A stretch of DNA of 64,000 bases, taken from the NCBI RefSeq assembly GCF_003149105.1, contig NZ_QGDS01000001.1, positions 15,334-79,333 on the forward strand. Reading direction: 5' to 3'. The notes under the pieces were generated by a model that saw nothing but the letters and a program-made list of their open reading frames with translations, was not told where the DNA came from and did not search any database. Positions within the stretch are counted from its first letter, which is position 1; each line of letters starts with the position of its first letter. Made by a program: the position numbers and the translations under genes. This DNA is from Faecalicatena contorta (GTDB taxonomy: Bacteria > Bacillota > Clostridia > Lachnospirales > Lachnospiraceae). Positions 52,527 to 61,031 of the stretch are shown here, piece by piece.

Positions 52527-53144
52527 TTGAAAACATTTAATCAAAAACAAGCGATGTTCATGGCTATGCTGCGCGGTTCCGTCTGCCGACAGCATATTGA
52601 ATCATTGTTTTTGTACCATGCTTCACCTGTGCTTCGCAAAGCAAAGCCTGCCGTGCTGATTACTGTAAAATCGGAATGCGTGAATTTATGGAGAAGCAGA
52701 GAAAAAGCAATGTGCAAAGCAAGTGGATTGTGTTTAAAGGAACTGAAAATCAACAACAACTCCTCATTGTTTTTGATATATGACCGATACGAAATTGAGC
52801 TTGCCATTCGAAACGAAAAATCGCTTTGTATTTTAGCATCATTCGGTTATGAACTTAATGGAAGTGTCGATGAATTTCTTAATTGCTTATCTGCAAGGCT
52901 TGCGTCAAACGATTTTCCTCATGAGATCGGTCTTTTCCTTGGCTATCCTCCGGGAGATGTAAAAGCTTATATCGAAAATGAAGGTAAAAACTGTACCTGC
53001 TGCGGATACTGGAAGGTCTATGAGGATGTTGAAGCGGCGCAGCAAATGTGGGCGAAAATTGATGAGGCTCAAATCTATGCAATTGATGTGCTGCAAAATT
53101 TTCCGTCAATACAAATTGCTGCAAATTTGCTGAGAGCTGTGTGA
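52527..53144 (+). CDS. DUF3793 family protein
   Basis: 205-aa cytoplasmic protein. The hallmark segment is PHEIGLFLGYPPGDVKAYI followed by NCTCCGYWKVY, with a CxCC motif that could bind metal. The start is TTG at 52527 with GCGAGGCG upstream; there is no in-frame ATG before the conserved N-terminus. DUF3793 genes are commonly next to flavodoxin and ferrous iron transport genes, and here a flavodoxin follows at 57 bp. Regulation by iron through the upstream operators is inferred. Biochemical function unknown. Confidence 0.85.
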   Translation: MKTFNQKQAMFMAMLRGSVCRQHIESLFLYHASPVLRKAKPAVLITVKSECVNLWRSREKAMCKASGLCLKELKINNNSSLFLIYDRYEIELAIRNEKSLCILASFGYELNGSVDEFLNCLSARLASNDFPHEIGLFLGYPPGDVKAYIENEGKNCTCCGYWKVYEDVEAAQQMWAKIDEAQIYAIDVLQNFPSIQIAANLLRAV

Positions 53145-53201
53145 AAAGTTTTAGGGAAGGTAAAGTTAGTTAAAAAAATTTATATAAAGGAGAAAATCAT
53201 T

Positions 53202-53621
53202 ATGCAAATTAATCTTATTTACTGGAGCGGTACAGGTAATACCGAGGCTATGGCAAATCTAATCAAAGAAGGTGCGGAAAGCGCTGGAGCAACTGTCAAT
53301 CTGAAAAATGTTTCTGATGCATCGATTGACGATGTAAACTGTGATGTTTTGGTTCTCGGTTGTCCTTCTATGGGGGATGAGGTGTTGGAAGAAAGTGAAT
53401 TTGAACCGTTCATGATTTCCATTGAGGGAAGTCTCAGCGGAAAGAAGCTTGCGCTCTTTGGTTCATACGGTTGGGGCGACGGGCAGTGGATGCGCGATTG
53501 GGACGAACGCATGAAGAACGCGGGAGCAGTGCTTGCAGTTGAGAGTCTGATTGTGAATGACGCACCCAGCGGAGAATCTGAGCAGGAGTGTAAAGACTTC
53601 GGGAGAGAAATCGCACAGTGA
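53202..53621 (+). CDS. Short-chain flavodoxin
   Basis: FMN electron carrier of 139 aa, able to replace ferredoxin when iron is scarce. SGTGNTEAMA is the FMN phosphate loop, GCPSMGDEVLEES the first isoalloxazine loop and GSYGWGDGQWM the second. AAAGGAGAAAA precedes the ATG. It sits behind an iron-type operator and DUF3793, consistent with an iron-limitation response. A repeat-derived terminator follows. Confidence 0.94.
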   Translation: MQINLIYWSGTGNTEAMANLIKEGAESAGATVNLKNVSDASIDDVNCDVLVLGCPSMGDEVLEESEFEPFMISIEGSLSGKKLALFGSYGWGDGQWMRDWDERMKNAGAVLAVESLIVNDAPSGESEQECKDFGREIAQ

Positions 53622-53742
53622 TATGAAGTTTTTGCAGCGACATCTTTGATTTTCCGGTAAATCTACATATTCTCACCATGGCTGAGTGGTTAAAAGCAAT
53701 GGATTATGGCATTTATCTTTCAGAAAACAAAGCTTAAGCTTT

Positions 53743-53799
53743 CAGAATATTCTGAAAAAGAAGAGCAAAAGGGACTGACCCTTTTGCTCTTCTTTTTTT
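53743..53799. repeat. Family C repeat forming a terminator
   Basis: CAGAATATTCTG (53743-53754) is followed by arms 53758-53773 and 53779-53794 (16-bp perfect stem containing AAAAGGG/CCCTTTT) and TTTT. It serves the flavodoxin gene and the convergent gene. Related copies are at 57709-57807 and 61842-61901. Confidence 0.75.
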
Positions 53800-53806
53800 G
53801 AATTTG

Positions 53807-54091
53807 TTATAGCTTCCCGGCAGACGCATTTAAAGTATCGAAAAATGTATATAGCTGTTCAAAATCCTGTTCTTCATATAAAATAAATTTTTTTGATTGT
53901 ACAGAAAGTTTTTCGTGACTTGCGCATTTTGCGTGACAGCCGCAAATTACAATGAGAAAATCATAGGTTTGTGCTGGTACAGCATACGAGAAGCAAAGTT
54001 GAGGGCAGTGTTTTTGAAGTTCCTGCACTTTTTTTGCTCTGTCATATTTGGGATTGCATCCTCCGCAGTATTTTATTCCTACAGTTAACAT
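53807..54091 (-). CDS. Small Cys-rich protein with CGGCNPxYDR motif
   Basis: 94-aa protein of a family I cannot name. The N-terminus has GIKYCGGCNPKYDR, and the middle DFLIVICGCHAKCASH; with four or more paired cysteines a metal or Fe-S site is plausible. I start at the ATG at 54091, with GGAGG 9 bases upstream; that start codon overlaps the stop of the mini-NifU gene (ATGTTAA), which implies translational coupling. No membrane segment. Confidence 0.7.
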   Translation of the reverse strand: MLTVGIKYCGGCNPKYDRAKKVQELQKHCPQLCFSYAVPAQTYDFLIVICGCHAKCASHEKLSVQSKKFILYEEQDFEQLYTFFDTLNASAGKL

Positions 54092-54219
54092 GGCAGAGAA
54101 CCTCCAGAACACTTTCCCAGCAGTTTAACACGCAGTATATGGTTTTCATATGAGACAACTTTAACATTTCCATGGTGCCGGGCTAGCTCCGGGCGCACCT
54201 TTTCAATTTTATTCAGCAT
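54085..54219 (-). CDS. Truncated NifU C-terminal-like protein, 44 aa
   Basis: MLNKIEKVRPELARHHGNV then LRVKLLGKCSG match the start and core of the NifU C-terminal (Fe-S carrier) domain. The normal CxxC (CSGCP) reads CSGGSLPC and the protein stops there, 25-30 residues shorter than the domain. The ribosome site AAGGAGG before the ATG at 54219 is excellent, so it is expressed. It could be a decayed NifU or a minimal carrier with relocated cysteines. It overlaps the next gene. Confidence 0.65.
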   Translation of the reverse strand: MLNKIEKVRPELARHHGNVKVVSYENHILRVKLLGKCSGGSLPC

Positions 54220-54300
54220 CTTAAAATACCTCCTTGTAAAATAAGGATACCATATAATGAGCAAGTCGTATGCCAAAAATTTTTATGTTATTAAGTGGTT

Positions 54301-55326
54301 TTATGAATTTCTATTTCTAATGGTCTTAAAAATGGCATTTATGCATTCTGCCAGGGAACAAATCACAACTATAAGGAAAACAAGTGCAATGATTGGATTT
54401 ATTCCTCCTCTTCCCATAAAACGCAGTATATCAAGGTTACTCCAATCGAAGCGCTGCAGGAAAGTTGTAAATTCGGCGCTGAATATGTCTGGTCTGGTAA
54501 TTAGATAAATCATAACGCCTATACTTATTAGGCTGTTTATTATGACTGCAGTGCAGACAAGAGGCGTCCATCTGCGCTCTTTAATCTTAATAATAGATTC
54601 GCCGGCACCAAATAAGAACATCGCTATAATAGCAGGGATACAGGCGGCTAAGAAGCTAGAGCTGAATAAGGTGTATATTCGTGTGTTGCCATCCAGAATC
54701 ATAAAGGGAATAGGTAATGTTCCAGCGCACAGCAAAATTGCTAGGACAGAGAATGCAAACGTTAGTATCAACTCGGCAATACTGTCGGATAATGGTATTT
54801 TTCCTTTGTCAGCAGGCAATACTTCCGGTAAATCTTCAATGTTCCACTTGGGTTCTCTGTCTTCATCCGTTTTCGTACTGGCCCGTTCAGCAATTACAAA
54901 GCCAATCGTCGTCCACAAAAGCGCCTGGAAGGTGGCAGATATACCTAAAGAAATACCTTTTGACAGGATATTCTGTATAAAGTAAACTGCATCAACCATA
55001 CCGTTTTTAATGGCATCAATGGCTCCCACAATCATACCAATACATAAGGTAAGGATACCAATCAGAGGCAAGATCCATTTTAATACGCGCACATAATCAT
55101 CATAAACAGCGGGGGATATCAAATACCGTGGGTTTTGCCGGTATTTCTCCGCCAGGGAAACAGGCGGACCCAGTTTATACAAAACTTCCTTTATTTCGTT
55201 TTCATCAGCATTTTCCGTCAGCATATCATAAATGTTGGACTTTAATTCTTTGCTTACTTCATCCCTGTCTTTTTCAGGAAGGCGGCGTGTTACGTCATAA
55301 ACATAGCGATCAATTAAATTATTCAT
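54301..55326 (-). CDS. HAAS-domain membrane protein, DUF1700-like
   Basis: 341 aa. The N-terminal 75 residues form a soluble helical HAAS/permease-prefix domain (YVYDVTRRLPEKDRDEVSKEL, LGPPVSLAEKYR), followed by about six membrane helices. Such proteins are usually encoded with a PadR repressor, as here: the PadR stop overlaps this start by 8 bp. I chose the ATG at 55326. The role is probably envelope stress or drug response, which is inference from similar pairs. Confidence 0.82.
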   Translation of the reverse strand: MNNLIDRYVYDVTRRLPEKDRDEVSKELKSNIYDMLTENADENEIKEVLYKLGPPVSLAEKYRQNPRYLISPAVYDDYVRVLKWILPLIGILTLCIGMIVGAIDAIKNGMVDAVYFIQNILSKGISLGISATFQALLWTTIGFVIAERASTKTDEDREPKWNIEDLPEVLPADKGKIPLSDSIAELILTFAFSVLAILLCAGTLPIPFMILDGNTRIYTLFSSSFLAACIPAIIAMFLFGAGESIIKIKERRWTPLVCTAVIINSLISIGVMIYLITRPDIFSAEFTTFLQRFDWSNLDILRFMGRGGINPIIALVFLIVVICSLAECINAIFKTIRNRNS

Positions 55327-55666
55327 TGTATACATCCTTTCCGCAAATAGATTCAATGCTTCTTTGCATTCTTTTCCATTCTTCCATTAGTTCCTTATAT
55401 ACTGTTTCACCTTTTTCATTGATGGAGTAGTATTTCCTCGGTCTGCTCTCACTTGTATCCCAATCACTGACAAGTAAGCCCTGACTTTCCAACCGGCGTA
55501 AAAGTGGATACAGTGTATTGGCTTCGATGTCTATGTGCTCGCCCTGCATCGTTTGAAGCAGTGCATAGCCATAATGGGATTGCTTCAGACATCCCAGGAC
55601 AGCCAGTGTTAGGCTTCCCCTGCGGAGTTCTGTGATAAAGTTTTGAATTTGTTCTTTTTCTGACAT
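55319..55666 (-). CDS. PadR family regulator
   Basis: 115-aa winged-helix repressor: LRRGSLTLAVLGCLKQSHYGYALLQ, ANTLYPLLRRLESQGLLVSDW and RKYYSINEKGE are the PadR hallmarks. Short (subfamily s2) without a large C-terminal domain. The ATG at 55666 follows GAGGTGAT; an earlier in-frame start lacks a ribosome site. It is coupled to the HAAS membrane protein that it likely controls. Confidence 0.9.
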   Translation of the reverse strand: MSEKEQIQNFITELRRGSLTLAVLGCLKQSHYGYALLQTMQGEHIDIEANTLYPLLRRLESQGLLVSDWDTSESRPRKYYSINEKGETVYKELMEEWKRMQRSIESICGKDVYNE

Positions 55667-55995
55667 AGTTATCACCTCATAGTTATTATACTGTGTATCA
55701 TACAATATTGTCAATAATTGTTTATTGTGAAATTTATTATAATGGAGATCCTAAATACTGTAGATGAATTAAAAAGCATATACTTTGGAAACGAAGGCAA
55801 AATTTGGTCGTATAAGTTTAAACATGTTTCGACATCAGCGTTGACATCAACCGGAAAAAACTTTATAGTATGTATTGGACACAGTAAATATAAAAAGTTA
55901 TTTTACAGGGTATTAAGGTACAGAACACGGTATTTTTTCTCAAGGAAAAGAGACGGTGTTTTTAAATTTATTTACCTTCAAAGGAGGTGGATGGT
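55667..55995. other. 329-bp spacer between divergent genes
   Basis: Contains AT-rich promoter-like DNA for the PadR gene. An open frame on the plus strand (from 55718) has no ribosome site and unnatural composition, so I do not call it. Nothing else is recognised. Confidence 0.4.
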
Positions 55996-56301
55996 ATGCC
56001 ATTTAAACGTGGTGATACATGCTTTATATTAGAGGACAATTCAGAAGTAGTTCAGGTAAAGGTAGTTAGTAAACAAGGGAAGACTTATATCGTACAGTTA
56101 ATTGGGGCCTGTGGTGCATTGAAGCTGCCTGAAAATAGATTGTTTGAGACGAAAGAAGAGGCTAAGGCAAGCAAAAAAACGTCAAGAGCAATGGTAAGTC
56201 CTCAGTTATCTGAATCATATAGAAGAACAGGCTTGCCCGAAATAAATATTCCTGATGTTTTTGACAGTAACAGGTCAAAAAGAGGTCCTGGTAAAGTTTA
56301 G
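55996..56301 (+). CDS. Small basic protein, possible SH3/KOW-like fold
   Basis: 101-aa unknown. Residues 1-55 (FKRGDTCFILEDNSEVVQVK, GKTYIVQLI, ALKLPENRLF) look like a small beta barrel, and the rest is basic, Ser/Lys-rich and likely disordered. The ATG at 55996 lies 8 bases after AAGGAGG. A strong terminator follows. I do not recognise the family. Confidence 0.65.
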   Translation: MPFKRGDTCFILEDNSEVVQVKVVSKQGKTYIVQLIGACGALKLPENRLFETKEEAKASKKTSRAMVSPQLSESYRRTGLPEINIPDVFDSNRSKRGPGKV

Positions 56302-56344
56302 CATAGGAAAGATAATAAAAAGCAAATAAAGGAATTTGGCTGGA

Positions 56345-56385
56345 AACAGGTATTTAGATGGACTTCTAAATACCTGTTGTTTTTT
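56345..56385 (+). terminator. Terminator after the small basic protein gene
   Basis: AACAGGTATTTAGA (56345-56358) pairs with TCTAAATACCTGTT (56365-56378), followed by GTTTTTT. Confidence 0.92.
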
Positions 56386-56452
56386 ACCGGAGTTTGTGAT
56401 ATAAAGTGATTAGAAGATTTTCTAAATAGGTTTAAAGAAAGGAAGGATGCGG

Positions 56453-56719
56453 ATGAGTTTTGCGGAAACATTTAAAGCACTTTCAGACCCCGTTCGGAGG
56501 GAAATTCTGGTGCTGCTAAAGGGTGCTCCTCTTTCTGCCGGGGAGATAGGGAGTCATTTTGATATGACGGGAGCAACGATTTCTTATCATCTTAGCATAT
56601 TAAAAAAGGCAGATTTGGTATGGGAGACAAAAGTAAAGAACTATGTTTATTATGAATTGAATACTTCCGTAGTGGAAGAAATTATGCTTTGGCTGTCAGA
56701 CCTGAAAGGAGATAGATAG
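56453..56719 (+). CDS. sdpR: ArsR-family autorepressor, SdpR type
   Basis: 88-aa winged-helix repressor. FKALSDPVRREILVLLKGA, SAGEIGSHFDMTGATISYH and HLSILKKADLVWETK match the SdpR branch of ArsR without metal-binding cysteines. The ATG at 56453 follows AAAGGAAGG; an ATG at 56447 is too close to that site. It is 1 bp before an SdpI-like gene, the conserved pair. In B. subtilis SdpR represses its own operon and is titrated by SdpI bound to the SdpC toxin. Confidence 0.9.
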   Translation: MSFAETFKALSDPVRREILVLLKGAPLSAGEIGSHFDMTGATISYHLSILKKADLVWETKVKNYVYYELNTSVVEEIMLWLSDLKGDR

Positions 56720-56720
56720 T

Positions 56721-57350
56721 ATGAAACCATATTTGAAAAGAATAATTATTACCAGTATTATCACCATTTTGCCCATGCTGGCGGGAATTTTACTGTGGAA
56801 TAAGCTCCCTGAGACAATTGCTACACATTGGGGAATGAATAATGTTGCAAACGGTTGGAGCAGCAGGACCTTTGCTGTCTTCGGGATGCCCCTGCTTCTT
56901 GTATTACTGCATCTGGTCTGTATATTTGTAACGCTGAATGACCCGAAAAAGAAGAACATCAGCAATAAGATGCTAAATGTAGTGTTCTGGATTATCCCTG
57001 TCACATCATGGGTATGTTGTTTCATGATTTATGGTATAGCTGTGGGGATTTCTTTGAATATCGGCATGGGTGCAAATCTTATGGTGGGAGTGTTATTTGT
57101 TGTAATTGGAAACTACATCCCTAAGAGTAAACAAAGTTATACTGTGGGAATCAGGCTGCCCTGGACATTAAACAGTACGGAAAACTGGAACCGTACCAGC
57201 AGGCTTGCCGGGAAGCTCTTTATTGTAGGTGGGATTGTGTTTATTATAAGTGCCTTCTTTCAATTTGGTATAATACCTTTGGTTATCATAGTTCTGGTTG
57301 TGCTGATTCCTGCCATATATTCTTACTCACTTTATAGAAAAGGAATTTAA
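56721..57350 (+). CDS. sdpI: SdpI-like immunity membrane protein
   Basis: 209-aa membrane protein with six hydrophobic segments. IATHWGMNNVANGW is the SdpI/DUF1648 signature, and the GNYIPKSKQSYTVGIRLPWTL and NRTSRLAG segments are the typical SdpI C-terminal half. SdpI protects against and senses the SDP toxin, but no toxin gene is adjacent here. Its role could be immunity to neighbours' toxins. It is translationally linked to sdpR. Confidence 0.9.
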   Translation: MKPYLKRIIITSIITILPMLAGILLWNKLPETIATHWGMNNVANGWSSRTFAVFGMPLLLVLLHLVCIFVTLNDPKKKNISNKMLNVVFWIIPVTSWVCCFMIYGIAVGISLNIGMGANLMVGVLFVVIGNYIPKSKQSYTVGIRLPWTLNSTENWNRTSRLAGKLFIVGGIVFIISAFFQFGIIPLVIIVLVVLIPAIYSYSLYRKGI

Positions 57351-57377
57351 TGAAAAATTAAAAGATAAATTTAATCA

Positions 57378-57407
57378 TTGACATTTTTACAAAAGAGCGT
57401 ATATAAT
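57378..57407 (+). promoter_or_regulatory. trp operon promoter
   Basis: TTGACA (57378-57383), 18-bp spacer, TATAAT (57402-57407). Confidence 0.85.
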
Positions 57408-57424
57408 AAACAACAAATTAAACC

Positions 57425-57704
57425 GTTGAAGCGGAGATAAAAACATATCGTGCATTCACAGAGAGCCTGAGATGGTGGAAATCAGGTAAACGCAGTTTGT
57501 TAAATGGACCGCTGAGGGCATGAGGGAAAGGCAGTAAGGCCGAGTATAGCATGACGTAAGGGCGTACGTTAGTCGCCAGAGATATGTTAGTATCTTGCTA
57601 AGTGCACAGGAATTTTTTCTGTGAATCAAGGTGGCACCGCGAATTGAAATTTCAATCCGTCCTTGACATTACTTTAATGTGTAATGTCAGGGGCGGATTT
57701 TTTT
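57425..57704 (+). promoter_or_regulatory. T-box leader, tRNA-Trp-responsive
   Basis: Stem I region includes GAGAGCCTGAGATGG and the candidate specifier UGG (57505-57507) followed by A. The T-box AAGGTGGCACCGCG is at 57628-57641; its UGGC bulge would pair with a GCCA tRNA end, matching the G discriminator of tRNA-Trp. The terminator 57654-57704 has AATCCG/CGGATT outer and TGACATTAC/GTAATGTCA inner arms plus a T run. Uncharged tRNA-Trp should favour the antiterminator and expression of trpEGDCFBA. Confidence 0.93.
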
Positions 57705-57708
57705 AATT

Positions 57709-57807
57709 ATTCTGAAAACAGAGCCCAAAAGGGACAGTCCCCTTTGCACTGATTATTCAGAATATTCTGAAAACGAAGCTCAAAAGGGTCAGTCCCTTTT
57801 GTACTTC
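57709..57807. repeat. Two family C repeat units downstream of the T-box
   Basis: Unit a (57709-57750) has TATTCTGAAAACAGAGC then AAAAGGGACAGTCCCCTTT; unit b (57757-57807) has CAGAATATTCTGAAAACGAAGC and AAAAGGGTCAGTCCCTTTT. Both add hairpins between the attenuator and trpE. Confidence 0.7.
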
Positions 57808-57853
57808 TTTTGTACTTTCACCTTTAGATTGTCCCTGACGGAAAGGAGAGTTT

Positions 57854-59332
57854 ATGATTTATCCTGATTTAAAGAGAGCAGAAGAGTTTGCGGCGGCAGG
57901 GAATTATCGTACCATGCCGGTCAGTGTGGAATTGTTTTCGGATATGTATACGCCTATCGGGGTATTGCAGGTACTGAAAAATGTGAGTGACCACTGTTAT
58001 ATGCTTGAGAGTGCGGAGGATGCAAAACGGTGGGGACGTTATAGTTTCCTGGGATTTGAGCCTACCATGGAAATTAGCTGCAGGAATGGGATGTGCCGGA
58101 TCAAGGATGAAGGAATAAAGGAATTTGAGACTTCTTATCCTGGAAAATACATCCGCGAGATTGTGGAAAGTCACCGGGCGCCTAAGCTGGAAGGACTTCC
58201 TTCTTTTACAGGAGGGCTGGTGGGGTATTTCTCTTATGACTATATCAAGTATGCGGAGCCATCATTGAAGCTTAATGCCAGAGATGAAGCCCATTTCAGG
58301 GATGTGGACCTGATGCTTTTTGACCAGGTGATTGTGTTTGATCATTTGAGACATAAAATGATTTTAATTGTAAGTATGTCTTTGGACGGAAATGTGAAAC
58401 AGGAATATGAAAAAGCAATTGACCGGCTGGAAAGGCTGAAACGGATTGTAAGGAACGGGGAACCGAAGCCATATATTCCGCTGACGATAAAAAGTGAGCT
58501 GCGTCCCCATTTTACGAAGGAAACGTACTGCAAAATGGTGGAGCGCGCAAAGCATTACATCTATGAAGGGGATATTTTCCAGGTGGTGCTGTCAAACCGG
58601 CTGTCGGCAGAAATAGAAGGAAGCATTCTGGATGTATACCGGATGCTCCGCAGTACGAATCCGTCTCCCTATATGTTTTACTTTTCCAGCAATGATGTTG
58701 AGATTGCAGGAGCTTCCCCTGAAACACTGGTAAAATTGGAGGATGGGGCGCTTCATACATTTCCTTTAGCCGGGACCAGGAAAAGGGGAGACACTTATGA
58801 GGAGGATCAGCGTCTGGAAAAGGAGCTCCTGGCAGACGAAAAGGAATTGGCTGAACATAATATGCTGGTTGATCTGGGGAGAAATGACATCGGGAAAATC
58901 AGCAAAATAGGTACAGTGGAACTGGAAAAATATCAGAGCATTGAACGGTTTTCCCATGTGATGCACATTGGCTCCACCGTGAGAGGTGAGATTCGGAAAG
59001 ATAAGGATTTTATGAACACCATAGATGCAATTCTTCCGGCAGGGACCCTCTCTGGGGCACCCAAAATCCGTGCCTGTGAGATTATCGACGAACTGGAGGA
59101 CTGCAAGCGGGGAATCTATGGAGGTGCAGTAGGATACATTGATTTTACTGGAAACTTGGATACTTGTATAGCCATCAGGATGGCTTACGCGAAAAACGGA
59201 CATATTTATGTATGCTCCGGTGCGGGAATTGTGGCGGACAGTGTTCCGGAGATGGAATATCAAGAATGTCTGAATAAAGCCAAAGCGGTGACAAAAGCCA
59301 TTGAGGGCGCAGGGAAGGGGATAGAAGCATGA
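57854..59332 (+). CDS. trpE: Anthranilate synthase component I
   Basis: Converts chorismate and ammonia to anthranilate, 492 aa. The N-terminal domain has the feedback-site motif LESAEDAKRWGRYSF. The chorismate-binding domain includes FQVVLSNRL, RSTNPSPYMFY, GASPETLVKL, PLAGTRKRG, DLGRNDIGK, GTLSGAPKIRA and GAVGYIDFTGN. The ribosome site GGAAAGGAGAG precedes the ATG. It is the first gene after the T-box and overlaps trpG by 4 bp. Confidence 0.97.
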   Translation: MIYPDLKRAEEFAAAGNYRTMPVSVELFSDMYTPIGVLQVLKNVSDHCYMLESAEDAKRWGRYSFLGFEPTMEISCRNGMCRIKDEGIKEFETSYPGKYIREIVESHRAPKLEGLPSFTGGLVGYFSYDYIKYAEPSLKLNARDEAHFRDVDLMLFDQVIVFDHLRHKMILIVSMSLDGNVKQEYEKAIDRLERLKRIVRNGEPKPYIPLTIKSELRPHFTKETYCKMVERAKHYIYEGDIFQVVLSNRLSAEIEGSILDVYRMLRSTNPSPYMFYFSSNDVEIAGASPETLVKLEDGALHTFPLAGTRKRGDTYEEDQRLEKELLADEKELAEHNMLVDLGRNDIGKISKIGTVELEKYQSIERFSHVMHIGSTVRGEIRKDKDFMNTIDAILPAGTLSGAPKIRACEIIDELEDCKRGIYGGAVGYIDFTGNLDTCIAIRMAYAKNGHIYVCSGAGIVADSVPEMEYQECLNKAKAVTKAIEGAGKGIEA

Positions 59333-59889
59333 TTGTGTTGATTGATAATTATGACAGTTTTTCTTACAATCTGTACCAATTGATTGGGGCAGAGCGGGAG
59401 CACCTGATGGTTATCCGTAATGATGAAATGACTGCGGAGGAAATCCGGGGAATGAAACCGGAAGCTATCGTTTTGTCTCCCGGACCGGGAAGACCTGATG
59501 ATGCAGGCATCTGTTTGGAAATCGTGCAGAAACTGGCAGGAGAAATTCCTATATTGGGGGTGTGCCTGGGACATCAGGCTATTTGTCAGGCTTTCGGCGG
59601 AAAGATTACGTATGCCCCACGGCTGATGCATGGAAAAACCTCAGAAGCATGGCTGGATAGGGAGAGTAAGTTATTTAAGGGAATGCAGGATAGAATCCCG
59701 GTTGCCAGATATCATTCTCTGGCAGTTGAGGAGGAAAGCCTTCCTTCAACTCTCCGGGTAACGGCAAGGACGAAGGAGGGAGAGATTATGGCGGTGGAAC
59801 ACCGGGAATATCCGGTATATGGAGTACAGTTTCACCCGGAATCTATTTTGACTCCCGATGGGGCAAAGATTATCCACAATTTTTTATAA
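59329..59889 (+). CDS. trpG: Anthranilate synthase component II (glutamine amidotransferase)
   Basis: Supplies ammonia from glutamine to TrpE, 186 aa. LIDNYDSFSYNLYQ, LSPGPGRPDDAG, the nucleophile Cys in GVCLGHQAI, and HPESIL with the catalytic His-Glu form the class I GATase triad. It is separate from trpD, not fused. ATGA overlap with trpE couples translation. An imperfect copy of the family D repeat follows the stop. Confidence 0.96.
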   Translation: MIVLIDNYDSFSYNLYQLIGAEREHLMVIRNDEMTAEEIRGMKPEAIVLSPGPGRPDDAGICLEIVQKLAGEIPILGVCLGHQAICQAFGGKITYAPRLMHGKTSEAWLDRESKLFKGMQDRIPVARYHSLAVEEESLPSTLRVTARTKEGEIMAVEHREYPVYGVQFHPESILTPDGAKIIHNFL

Positions 59890-59936
59890 CAGCCCAGTAA
59901 CGTGAAACCAGTCTTATGGCTGAACTGTTACGTCGA
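59890..59936. repeat. Partial family D repeat in the trpG-trpD gap
   Basis: TGGCTGAACTGTTACG (59917-59932) matches the 3' outer arm at 37655, with a weak counterpart CAGCCCAGTAACG at 59890-59902 allowing a hairpin. Confidence 0.5.
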
Positions 59937-59963
59937 ATATATTCAGAAAGGAAGCAGGACATC

Positions 59964-60995
59964 ATGATTAAAGAGGCAATTTTAAAACTGGCAAAGAGGA
60001 AAGATTTAACATATAAAGAAGCTTACCAGGTTATGAATGAGATTATGAGCGGGGAGGCAAGTGACGTACAGATGAGCTCTTATCTGACAGCTATGAGCCT
60101 GAAAGGGGAGACCATCGATGAGATTACGGCTTCGGCAGCAGGGATGAGAGAACATTGTGTAAAACTCCTGCACAATGTGGACGCGCTGGAGATTGTAGGG
60201 ACAGGGGGAGACGGAGCTAACTCCTTCAATATTTCCACCACCTCCGCACTGGTGATTGCTGCCGCGGGAGTGCCGGTAGCAAAGCATGGCAACCGTGCAG
60301 CATCCAGCAGAAGCGGAGCGGCGGATGTGCTGGAGGCGCTTGGGGTAAAAATTACAATACCACCGGAGCAGAGCGCACAGCTTTTGGAGAAAATCGGGAT
60401 CTGTTTCTTATTTGCCCAGAATTATCACATTGCTATGAAATATGTAGCTCCAGTCAGAAAGGAGCTGGGCATACGGACCATTTTTAACATCCTGGGACCG
60501 CTGGCCAATCCGGCCGGGGCAAATATGGAAGTGATGGGAGTTTATGAAGAAGCTCTTGTAGAGCCATTAGCCAGAGTGCTGGAAAAACTGGGTGTAAAAA
60601 ATGCCATGGTAGTGTATGGACAGGATAAACTGGATGAGATATCCATGAGCGCTCCGACGACCGTATGTGAAATCAAAAACGGCGCATTTCATTCTTATAC
60701 AATTACACCGGAACAATTTGGATTTACCTTCTGCAAAAAATCAGAGCTGGCAGGAGGAACACCTCAAGAAAATGCGGAAATCACAAGGGCGATTTTGAAG
60801 GGGCAGGAAACCGGACCGAAACGAAATGCGGTACTTTTGAATACAGGGGCAGCCCTTTATGTGGCAGGAAAGGCAAAAACACTTGAAGAAGGCGTAAGCC
60901 TTGCAGAAGAAACAATAGATAGTGGAAAAGCAAATGAAAAACTGGAGCAGTTTATACGTTATTCTAATCTTACAGAAGAAATCCCCTGTTTTTAA
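59964..60995 (+). CDS. trpD: Anthranilate phosphoribosyltransferase
   Basis: Joins anthranilate to PRPP, 343 aa. [17 protein letters not shown] is the PRPP diphosphate loop, [21 protein letters not shown] the anthranilate/PRPP region (both seen in parts), and [20 protein letters not shown] a further signature. I start at the ATG at 59964, after GAAAGGAAG; an open frame from 59916 lies within the repeat and has no site. trpC starts 36 bp after it. Confidence 0.96.
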   Translation: MIKEAILKLAKRKDLTYKEAYQVMNEIMSGEASDVQMSSYLTAMSLKGETIDEITASAAGMREHCVKLLHNVDALEIVGTGGDGANSFNISTTSALVIAAAGVPVAKHGNRAASSRSGAADVLEALGVKITIPPEQSAQLLEKIGICFLFAQNYHIAMKYVAPVRKELGIRTIFNILGPLANPAGANMEVMGVYEEALVEPLARVLEKLGVKNAMVVYGQDKLDEISMSAPTTVCEIKNGAFHSYTITPEQFGFTFCKKSELAGGTPQENAEITRAILKGQETGPKRNAVLLNTGAALYVAGKAKTLEEGVSLAEETIDSGKANEKLEQFIRYSNLTEEIPCF

Positions 60996-61031
60996 ATGGA
61001 ACAGAGTTTTTGGTGAAGAGGAAGGTAAAAG

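Noticed and set aside
53679-53738. Short frame MAEWLKAMDYGIYLSENKA and a tRNA D-arm-like string GGCTGAGTGGTTAAAAGC
   Set aside because: No ribosome site for the peptide. The tRNA-like string has no acceptor, anticodon or T arm pairing around it; most likely chance or a minor relic.
55718-56032. Open frame of 104 codons upstream of the small basic protein gene
   Set aside because: No ribosome site, odd composition rich in Phe/Tyr/Arg, and it overlaps the good ribosome site and start of the gene at 55996.
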